Part shown: positions 54,816 through 61,720 of the stretch, one piece after another
Position numbering within the stretch: position 1 is the stretch's first letter
Layout of the letters: each line of letters opens with the position of its first letter
Assembly (NCBI RefSeq): GCF_028553745.1
Contig: NZ_CP067129.1
Span: 2,524,501-2,588,500, forward strand
From: Paracoccus seriniphilus
GTDB lineage: Bacteria > Pseudomonadota > Alphaproteobacteria > Rhodobacterales > Rhodobacteraceae
DNA: 64,000 bases
Direction: 5' to 3'
Program-made: the position numbers and the translations under genes
Notes under the pieces: model-generated
The model's input: only the letters and a program-made list of their open reading frames with translations
What the model was told of the DNA's origin: nothing
The model's database searches: none

Positions 54816-56435
54816 ATGATTCAATTGGGACCAAGCGGGCACATTGACAGCTTTACCCGGGATCATCTGCCCCCGGTTCAGGAATGGCCCGAAATGGATC
54901 TGACAGGATTCGACTATCCCGAATGGCTGAATGTCGGGGTCGAACTGACCGACCGCATGGTTGAACGCGGCCTTGGCGACCGGATCGCGCTGGTCGGCAA
55001 CGGGCGGGCACGCACCTACAAGGAACTGTCCGACTGGACCAACCGGCTGGCCCATGCGCTGGTCGAGGATTACGGGATCAGGCCGGGCAACCGTATCCTG
55101 ATCCGTTCGGCCAACAATCCGGCGATGGTTGCCTGCTGGCTGGCGGCGACCAAGGCCGGGGCCGTTGTCGTCAACTCGATGCCCATGCTGCGGGTCAAGG
55201 AACTGGCGCAGATCGTCGACAAGGCCGAAATCACCCATGCCCTGTGCGATTCACGACTGATGGATGAACTTGTCACGACAGCCAAGGAATCCGCCCATCT
55301 GAAAACCGTGGTCAGCTTTGACGGCACCGCCAATCACGATGCCGAACTGGACCGCGCCGCGCTGACCAAATCGGTGACATTTCAGGCGGCAAGGACCGGG
55401 CGGGATGATGTTGCCCTGTTGGGTTTCACCAGCGGCAGCACCGGCATGCCCAAGGCCACGATGCATTTTCATCGCGACCTGCTGATCATCGCCGATGGCT
55501 ATGCCAAAGAGGTGCTGGGCGTGACGCCCGATGACATCTTTGTTGGCAGCCCGCCGCTGGCCTTTACCTTTGGCCTGGGCGGGTTGGCGGTGTTTCCGCT
55601 GCGTTTCGGGGCCTCGGCCGTGCTGCTGGAGAATGCCTCTCCGCCGAACATGATCGAGATCATCCAGCGCCACCGCGCCACAATCTGCTTTACCGCGCCC
55701 ACTGCCTATCGGGTCATGCTGCGCGCCATGGACGAGGGCGCCGACCTGTCCAGCCTGCGCGCCGCTGTCAGTGCCGGAGAGACCCTGCCCGGCCCGGTCT
55801 GGGAGGAATGGCGCGACAAGACCGGCAAGCCGCTGCTGGACGGTATCGGCGCGACGGAAATGCTGCATATCTTCATATCCAACCGCCTGAATGACAGCCT
55901 GCCGGCCTGCACCGGCCGCCCGGTGTCCGGCTATCGCACCCGCATTGTCGATGAGAATGGCGATGAACTGCCCCGGGGCGAATTGGGTCATCTGGCGGTG
56001 ATCGGGCCAACCGGCTGTCGCTATCTGAGCGATCCGCGCCAGGCTGAATATGTCCGCGATGGCTGGAACCTGACTGGCGATACCTTCTGGCAGGACGAAG
56101 ATGACCGCTTTCACTTCGCCGCGCGATCGGACGACATCATCCTGTCCGCAGGCTATAATATCGCCGGACCGGATGTCGAGGCTGCCCTGCTGGCCCATCC
56201 CGATGTGATCGAATGCGCCGTCATTGGTGTGCCGGACGAAGCGCGCGGGCAAATCGTTCAGGCACATGTCGTTCTGGCTGCCGAGGTCGAGGCCGATCAG
56301 GTCATGATCGAACGACTGCAAAACCACGTCAAATCGCTGATCGCGCCCTATAAATATCCTCGCCAGGTCATTTTCTGCACCGAATTGCCAAAAACCCAGA
56401 CCGGCAAGATCCAGCGGTTCCGGCTGAAGGAGTGA
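54816..56435 (+). CDS. 2-aminobenzoate/benzoate-CoA ligase
   Basis: The 539-residue AMP-forming ligase has P-loop LLGFTSGSTGMPKATMH near residue 205, LAFTFGLGG, LDGIGATEMLHIF for the aryl-binding and adenylate motif, NLTGDTFW, the hinge RSDDIILSAGYNI and catalytic Lys in PKTQTGK. These are the features of benzoate/2-aminobenzoate-CoA ligases. It would activate anthranilate for the monooxygenase encoded first in the cluster. The ribosome site CAGGAGGA lies five bases before the ATG. Confidence 0.88.
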   Translation: MIQLGPSGHIDSFTRDHLPPVQEWPEMDLTGFDYPEWLNVGVELTDRMVERGLGDRIALVGNGRARTYKELSDWTNRLAHALVEDYGIRPGNRILIRSANNPAMVACWLAATKAGAVVVNSMPMLRVKELAQIVDKAEITHALCDSRLMDELVTTAKESAHLKTVVSFDGTANHDAELDRAALTKSVTFQAARTGRDDVALLGFTSGSTGMPKATMHFHRDLLIIADGYAKEVLGVTPDDIFVGSPPLAFTFGLGGLAVFPLRFGASAVLLENASPPNMIEIIQRHRATICFTAPTAYRVMLRAMDEGADLSSLRAAVSAGETLPGPVWEEWRDKTGKPLLDGIGATEMLHIFISNRLNDSLPACTGRPVSGYRTRIVDENGDELPRGELGHLAVIGPTGCRYLSDPRQAEYVRDGWNLTGDTFWQDEDDRFHFAARSDDIILSAGYNIAGPDVEAALLAHPDVIECAVIGVPDEARGQIVQAHVVLAAEVEADQVMIERLQNHVKSLIAPYKYPRQVIFCTELPKTQTGKIQRFRLKE

Positions 56436-56495
56436 TTGCCGCCTTGATCAGGATCGCGAATGAATTTTCAACATCGACAGAAGACCGGGTAAGAG

Positions 56496-57323
56496 ATGTC
56501 AAAAGCATATGACCCCTCGACAGAAGGCGCACGCATGTCCTTTGCGGGCCGGATGTCCTATGGCGACTATCTGGGGCTGGACAAGATCCTCGGCGCTCAG
56601 CATCCGAAATCGGATGCCCATGATGAGATGCTGTTCATCATTCAGCATCAGACCGCCGAACTGTGGATGAAGCTTGCCCTGCATGAAATGTCGGCAGCAC
56701 GCGACGCCATTGCAGCGGGCCGACTGCAACCGGCCTTCAAGATGCTGAGCCGCGTGGCGCGGATCATGGAACAACTGAATTCTGCCTGGGATGTCCTGCG
56801 CACCATGACCCCCAGCGAATATACCCAGTTCCGCGAAGCTCTGGGCGAAAGCAGCGGCTTTCAGTCCTATCAGTATCGGATGATCGAATTCGTCGCCGGC
56901 AACCGCAACACCGCGATGCTGGGCCCGCATGAGCATCGCCCCGATCTGGTCGAGATGCTGCGGGCCGAACTGACCCGACCGTCGCTGTATGACGTGGTCC
57001 TGACACGGCTGCGCAATGCCGGTTTCGACGTGCCCGCCCGCAGCCAGCTGGACCAGCCGCATCAGCCTGACCCCAAGGCCAGTGCCGCATGGGCCAGCGT
57101 CTATCGCGAGCCCGAACGCTATTGGGAGTTGTATGAACTGGCCGAAAAGCTGGTCGATTTCGAAGACTATTTCCGCCGCTGGCGTTTCAACCACGTGACC
57201 ACCGTGGAACGTGTCATCGGGTTCAAGCGTGGATCAGGCGGCACCTCTGGCGTCAGCTATCTGCGCCGGATGCTGGAGGTCGTGCTGTTCCCCGACCTTT
57301 GGGAAATGCGAACCGAACTGTAA
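56496..57323 (+). CDS. kynA: Tryptophan 2,3-dioxygenase
   Basis: The 275-residue heme enzyme opens the indole ring of tryptophan to N-formylkynurenine. The signatures are [15 protein letters not shown] with His51 near the distal site, [31 protein letters not shown] with the proximal heme His, and [11 protein letters not shown]. The length fits bacterial TDO. It follows the ligase by 60 bases on the same strand, linking tryptophan breakdown to anthranilate use. Kynurenine formamidase and kynureninase are not in the window. Confidence 0.95.
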   Translation: MSKAYDPSTEGARMSFAGRMSYGDYLGLDKILGAQHPKSDAHDEMLFIIQHQTAELWMKLALHEMSAARDAIAAGRLQPAFKMLSRVARIMEQLNSAWDVLRTMTPSEYTQFREALGESSGFQSYQYRMIEFVAGNRNTAMLGPHEHRPDLVEMLRAELTRPSLYDVVLTRLRNAGFDVPARSQLDQPHQPDPKASAAWASVYREPERYWELYELAEKLVDFEDYFRRWRFNHVTTVERVIGFKRGSGGTSGVSYLRRMLEVVLFPDLWEMRTEL

Positions 57324-57337
57324 CCAAGGAGACAACC

Positions 57338-57787
57338 ATGACCCAGCCCGACCCCGGCATCACCCTCAGCGATCAGGCCTATGGTGGCACATCGTGGAAT
57401 GTCGTCGGACATACCTATACGCCCAAGCTGCACACCGAAAATGCCATGATCTGGCATGCGGTGATCCCCGCGGACACCTTTGTGCCGCCCCATATCCACC
57501 CCACCCAGGACGAATGGATCGTCATGCTGGAGGGCAACCTCGAAGTCGAAATCGACGGTGAACTGCACAAGGCCGGGCCCGGTGACACCGTCCGCATGCC
57601 GCGTGGCATCGTGCATGGCATCTTCAACCGTTCGGGACAAACCGCGACCTGCGTGTTCGGCGTTGCCCCGTCGCGCAAGATCTTCGCCCTGTTCGGGGCA
57701 CTTGATCGCGTGACCGATCCGGCGGAACTGGCCCGAATCTCGGCCGAGCACGAGGTTGACTTCCTGCCGCCGCCCGACGCCGGCTAG
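57338..57787 (+). CDS. Cupin-domain protein next to tryptophan dioxygenase
   Basis: The 149-residue single cupin starts at MTQPDPGITL, with AAGGAGA six bases before the ATG. The metal motifs are complete: PPHIHPTQDEWIVMLEG (His, His, Glu) and MPRGIVHGIFN (His). It is shorter than 3-hydroxyanthranilate 3,4-dioxygenase and lacks its other motifs. It lies 14 bases after kynA, so it is part of the same transcript. The function is unknown; an enzyme or ligand sensor acting on a kynurenine-pathway compound is possible. Its stop interlocks with the converging GNAT gene (CTAG). Confidence 0.85.
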   Translation: MTQPDPGITLSDQAYGGTSWNVVGHTYTPKLHTENAMIWHAVIPADTFVPPHIHPTQDEWIVMLEGNLEVEIDGELHKAGPGDTVRMPRGIVHGIFNRSGQTATCVFGVAPSRKIFALFGALDRVTDPAELARISAEHEVDFLPPPDAG

Positions 57788-58500
57788 GCGGACGGCTGGG
57801 TGAAATATCGATAGCCCGAGGCTTCGGCAAAACCCATGGTCTGGTAAAGGCTCAGCGCCGGTTTGTTCGAACGCAGAACCGCCAATGCCAGGCGACTGGC
57901 ACCGTTCTCTGCCGCCCAAAGGGCCGCCCGCCGCATCATCCAGCCCGCCAGCCCCTTGCGGCGCAATTCTGCCTGAACCTCGACCGCATGAACCATGGCG
58001 ACCCCGCCATGGATGGCGACAAAGGCGGCACCGGCAGCCCGATCATCCACCCGCCCCAGGATCGAGGTTCTGGGGCGGGCCGCACGTTCCATCACCGCCA
58101 GCCGGTCAGCTCCGATTCCGCCCGCCTGCCAGATATCCTTCTGGATCGCCAGGGCAGGCCAGAGGTCAAAGGCCGTGACCGGTGGAATCTCCAGTCCGGT
58201 CAGCCGCGCAGTCTCGATCTGCAGGATCGCAGTCGCGCGCGCGGGCTGGAACCCCAGCGCGGTCAGGGTCGCGGCCAGCGGCTCATCCTCGTCGAGAACC
58301 AGAAAGCGGGAGGGCTGCTGCCAGTCGCGCTGCAATCCGATGACCCCGGCGATATCGGCGTCACGCCAGCCCCCGACCACATAGGCCGAATTGACCCGAT
58401 CGCCCCCGCCATGGCCATGCGCCACGTGAAATCCGCCGACTTCACGCACCGATTCCGCCGGCCATGTCGCGTGAAATGCCGCCGCCAGCGCCGGATCCAT
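57784..58500 (-). CDS. GNAT-family N-acetyltransferase
   Basis: The product is 238 residues from the ATG at 58500, which shares a base with the preceding stop (TGATG); a GTG one codon earlier is possible. The C-terminal half is a GNAT domain: acetyl-CoA loop RRKGLAGWMMRRAALWA near residue 185, then LAVLRSNKPALSLYQTMGF. The N-terminal half is a diverged repeat-like region. The substrate is unknown. It is coupled to the CinA-like gene. Confidence 0.88.
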   Translation of the reverse strand: MDPALAAAFHATWPAESVREVGGFHVAHGHGGGDRVNSAYVVGGWRDADIAGVIGLQRDWQQPSRFLVLDEDEPLAATLTALGFQPARATAILQIETARLTGLEIPPVTAFDLWPALAIQKDIWQAGGIGADRLAVMERAARPRTSILGRVDDRAAGAAFVAIHGGVAMVHAVEVQAELRRKGLAGWMMRRAALWAAENGASRLALAVLRSNKPALSLYQTMGFAEASGYRYFTQPSA

Positions 58501-59243
58501 CACAGATCAAGGCGTTGTTTCAACGCCGCCACGGCCTCATCAACGCGGGCCTCGTCCAATCCGCGAACGACCAGATTGGTGCCCCAGCCCGTTTCATCGT
58601 GAAACGGATAGGACCCCAGCGACAGATCGGGGAATTCAGCCGCCAGTTGCTTCAGGTCTTCGGCAACTTCGCTTTCGCCGCGCCGAACCTCGATGGACCT
58701 CGACTGCACGGGCCGTCCTGCCTGCAATCGTGGAAGCAACCAGGCGACCATGGCGCGAAATACTTCGGGAACGCCTGCCATGACATGGGTATTGCCGATC
58801 GAGAACCCCGGCGCGCCGGATACGGCATTTTCGATCAGGCTTGCCCCGATCGGAATCCGTGCCATCCGCAACCGGCCTGGTGTCAATTCGGTCCCCATCC
58901 GGTCGCACCGCGCCTGCAGGATGGCACGGGCCACGTCATTCACCACGACCGTCGTGCCATGCGCCACGGCCACCGCATCGGCGGTGATGTCGTCATGCGT
59001 GGGACCGATACCGCCCGAGGTGAACAGCAGGTCATATTTGCCGCCAAGGCTGGAATCCAGGGCACGAATGGCCTCGACGATATCGTCCTGCTCGTCGCGG
59101 ACCACCCTGATCTCGCACAGATTGATCCCGCTGGCGGTCAGAACCTGCGCCAGATGATGGGCGTTTCCCTCGCGGGTACGCCCCGACAGGATCTCGTCGC
59201 CGATTACCAGAATCGCGGCAGTGGGATTGTCTGATTGCATCAT
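58500..59243 (-). CDS. CinA-like molybdopterin-binding domain protein
   Basis: The 247-residue protein has a MoCF_biosynth (MogA/MoaB-like) domain: ILVIGDEILSGRTREGN near residue 12, LLFTSGGIGPTHDDITADAVA and GNTHVMAGVPEVFRAM. It lacks the C-terminal nicotinamide-mononucleotide deamidase domain of full CinA. Related stand-alone proteins act on ADP-ribose-like nucleotides; the exact role is unknown. Two ATGs occur in a row at the start. Confidence 0.87.
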   Translation of the reverse strand: MMQSDNPTAAILVIGDEILSGRTREGNAHHLAQVLTASGINLCEIRVVRDEQDDIVEAIRALDSSLGGKYDLLFTSGGIGPTHDDITADAVAVAHGTTVVVNDVARAILQARCDRMGTELTPGRLRMARIPIGASLIENAVSGAPGFSIGNTHVMAGVPEVFRAMVAWLLPRLQAGRPVQSRSIEVRRGESEVAEDLKQLAAEFPDLSLGSYPFHDETGWGTNLVVRGLDEARVDEAVAALKQRLDL

Positions 59244-59343
59244 TTTCGGCCCCCGATCATATCAGTTTCTTCTATGCTGTCGCGTGGCACTGGAACAAGG
59301 GGCCGGTCGGGTCTATCTATGCGACCAGATGAAAGGATCAGCC

Positions 59344-60144
59344 ATGGACGATGAAAGCCGCATAACCAAGGAAGGTATCCGGATCCATAACCCGCAGGAT
59401 TATGCGGGCATGCGAACTGCTGGAGCAGTGGCCGCGCAGATACTGGACGAGGTCGGCCCGATGGTCGAACCGGGTATCAGCACGGGGGACCTTGATGCCT
59501 TCATAACCCGCAGGGTCGAGGAACTCGGCGCAACCTCGGCGACGATCGGCTATCGCGGCTATCAGCACGCCAGCTGCATCAGCGTCAACCATGTCGTCTG
59601 CCATGGCATTCCCGGCAGCAAGCTGCTTCAGAACGGCGACATCCTGAATATCGACGTGACCGTCATCGTCGATGGCTGGTTCGGAGATACCAGCCGCATG
59701 TATGTGGCGGGCAAGGCGTCGATCAAGTCGCAACGGCTGATCCAGGTCACGCATGATTGCCTGATGAAGGGGATCGAGGCTGTGCGCCCCGGCGCAACCT
59801 TCGGCGATATCGGCCATGCCATCCAGCAATACGCCGAGAAACACCGGATGTCCGTGGTTCGCGATTTCTGCGGTCACGGCCTTGGCCAGGTCTTCCATGC
59901 CCCGCCCAATGTCCTGCATTTCGGTCGTCCGGGCAAAGGCCCCGTGCTCGAAGAGGGCATGTTCTTTACAATCGAGCCGATGATCAATCTGGGCCGCCCG
60001 GAAACCAAGGTGCTGGCCGATGACTGGACCGCCGTGACCCGTGACAAATCCCTCTCGGCGCAATTCGAACATTCCATCGGCGTCACCGCAGATGGCTTTG
60101 AGATCTTCACGCCCTCGGACAAGTTCATGACCGTCTTTGGCTAG
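59344..60144 (+). CDS. map: Methionine aminopeptidase, type I
   Basis: The 266-residue enzyme removes the initiator Met from new proteins. The metal ligands are in NIDVTVIVDGWFGDTSRMY (two Asp), GHGLGQVFH (His), FFTIEPMI (Glu) and AQFEHSIGV (Glu). The start MDDESRITK has AAAGGA upstream; an open frame to 59221 overlaps the divergent CinA-like gene and is not homologous. Confidence 0.95.
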   Translation: MDDESRITKEGIRIHNPQDYAGMRTAGAVAAQILDEVGPMVEPGISTGDLDAFITRRVEELGATSATIGYRGYQHASCISVNHVVCHGIPGSKLLQNGDILNIDVTVIVDGWFGDTSRMYVAGKASIKSQRLIQVTHDCLMKGIEAVRPGATFGDIGHAIQQYAEKHRMSVVRDFCGHGLGQVFHAPPNVLHFGRPGKGPVLEEGMFFTIEPMINLGRPETKVLADDWTAVTRDKSLSAQFEHSIGVTADGFEIFTPSDKFMTVFG

Positions 60145-60152
60145 AAGCCCCT

Positions 60153-60173
60153 GTCAGGGGCCATGCCCCTGAC
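60153..60173. terminator. Hairpin after map, possible terminator
   Basis: GTCAGGGG and CCCCTGAC form an eight-base stem around CCATG, nine bases after the map stop. There is no T-run on either strand, so it may be only a transcript-stabilising hairpin. It lies between the converging map and yqgE-like genes. Confidence 0.4.
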
Positions 60174-60242
60174 CGCTATCTCTTGCGGACGGGCCACCGG
60201 CCCGGACGCGCCGCCAGGTTCCGGGTGACGGGGTGACGGAGG

Positions 60243-60833
60243 TCAGGCGCGGCCTGCAGCGGCTGACAAGAGCGACGGGTCAATGCCCTGCGCACGCAAG
60301 GCAAGCTGCCATTTCTCCTCATGCGCGGCCCCGAAGATCAGTTCCTCGACGCCATCACCGGTCAGCCAGCCGTTCTGCAGCATTTCCGCCTCGATCTGCC
60401 CCGGCCCCCAGCCGGCATAGCCCAGTGCCAGAACCGCGTCCTCGGGGCCCTGCCCGCGCGCCAGATCCTCAAGGATGTCCCGGGTCGATGTCATCGCCAG
60501 GGCCGAGCCAATGCGCAGTCGGCCCTCGGGATCATCGCCATGTTCGGGCACGCTGTGCAGGACGAAACCGCGCGCCGGTTCGACCGGCCCCCCGAATCGT
60601 ACCTCGATATGGCGGGCGGTATCCTCGACATCGATCCCCAGCTGTTCCAGCAATTCCGTGAACTTGATCTCGGGCAACGGATGATTCAGCACCAGCCCCA
60701 TCGCCCCCTCTTCCGAATGGGCGCATATCAGCACAACGGACCGTTGAAATCGCGGATCGGCCATGCCCGGCATGGCGATCAGGACCTTGCCGGTCAGATT
60801 CTGTGTTTCGTCCTTTTGATCGGGGCTGCTCAT
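60243..60833 (-). CDS. YqgE/AlgH family protein (UPF0301)
   Basis: The 196-residue protein has GKVLIAMPGMADPRFQRSVVLICAHSEEGAMGLVLN at its start (seen as MPG..D..F..SV...C.H...GA.G...N), RFGGPVEPARGFVLH and LALGYAGWGPGQIEAEM. It is a widely conserved family of uncertain function; AlgH affects alginate regulation in Pseudomonas. It is divergent from the DsbD-N-like gene. Confidence 0.92.
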   Translation of the reverse strand: MSSPDQKDETQNLTGKVLIAMPGMADPRFQRSVVLICAHSEEGAMGLVLNHPLPEIKFTELLEQLGIDVEDTARHIEVRFGGPVEPARGFVLHSVPEHGDDPEGRLRIGSALAMTSTRDILEDLARGQGPEDAVLALGYAGWGPGQIEAEMLQNGWLTGDGVEELIFGAAHEEKWQLALRAQGIDPSLLSAAAGRA

Positions 60834-60934
60834 CGTGCCTCCTTTTCCCTCAAGATTGGCTTTCCACGACCGTGATGCAAGCCCCCGCGTGAATGTGACT
60901 TCTGCGCAGGCGGTCGGCGGGTTAAGGATTGGTC

Positions 60935-61720
60935 ATGAAATTCCTGATCCCTTCGACCCTCTTCCTGGGCCTGTCTGCCCTATCGGCCCTGGCGTCCGAT
61001 CTGCCACCCGGAGTTGTCTCTGCGCGGCTGCTGCCGGGCTGGGTAGACCAGGCCGGAAACCGCATGTCCGCAATCGAGTTGCAATTGGAACCGGGCTGGA
61101 AAACCTACTGGCGCCAGCCGGGTGATTCAGGGTTTCCGCCCAGTTTCGACTGGCAGGGTTCGACCAATCTCGAAAGCGTCACCCTGCATTGGCCCGCACC
61201 CGAGGCGATATGGTCGGGAGATGAGCTGACCCTCGGATATCACGACCGGCTGGTGCTGCCATTTACCGCCAGTCCGCAGATGGCCGAGGCAGGATCGGAA
61301 CTGCAGCTCGCCATGGATTTCGGCGTCTGCGAGAAGATCTGTGTTCCGGCCCATGTGGTGATGCGGGCCGATCAGCCCGACGTCCGACCCGACCCGCAGA
61401 TCCTGACGGCACTGAAGCGCGTGCCGGTGCCTTCGGATGTCGTTCCAGGCTGTCACATGACCCCGATCGAGGACGGTCTGCGTCTTGTGGTCGAACTGCC
61501 CCAAAGCAACGTCGATGTCGCCGCCATGGAGGTGATCGGTCAGCCCGATATCTGGGTCTCGACACCGGCCCTGCATTCCGGAACACAGGGCACCTCGGCC
61601 ACCGTCGAACTGGTGCCTCCGTCCGCCAGCCCCTTCGATCTGGACACGGAAGATTTGCTGATCACGCTGATCGATGACGCCGGTGCGATCGAGATGCAGG
61701 GCTGTTCGACCGCAGGCTGA
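60935..61720 (+). CDS. Periplasmic DsbD N-terminal-like protein
   Basis: The product is 261 residues, starting at MKFLIPSTLF (AAGGA six bases upstream; a TTG two codons earlier is possible). The signal peptide is cleaved near residue 20 (ALAS). The domain matches the DsbD alpha-type fold: PGWKTYWRQPGDSGFPPSFDW near residue 52 and a Cys pair in CEKICVPAH near 130. There is no membrane or thioredoxin part, so it is a stand-alone thiol-disulfide partner, perhaps for a CcdA-like protein elsewhere. Its last 59 bases overlap the converging RND gene. Confidence 0.82.
   Translation: MKFLIPSTLFLGLSALSALASDLPPGVVSARLLPGWVDQAGNRMSAIELQLEPGWKTYWRQPGDSGFPPSFDWQGSTNLESVTLHWPAPEAIWSGDELTLGYHDRLVLPFTASPQMAEAGSELQLAMDFGVCEKICVPAHVVMRADQPDVRPDPQILTALKRVPVPSDVVPGCHMTPIEDGLRLVVELPQSNVDVAAMEVIGQPDIWVSTPALHSGTQGTSATVELVPPSASPFDLDTEDLLITLIDDAGAIEMQGCSTAG

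Noticed and set aside
56443..56458. TTGATCAGGATCGC upstream of kynA as an FNR-type site
   Set aside because: Only the left half matches TTGAT-N4-ATCAA, so one half-site is not enough.
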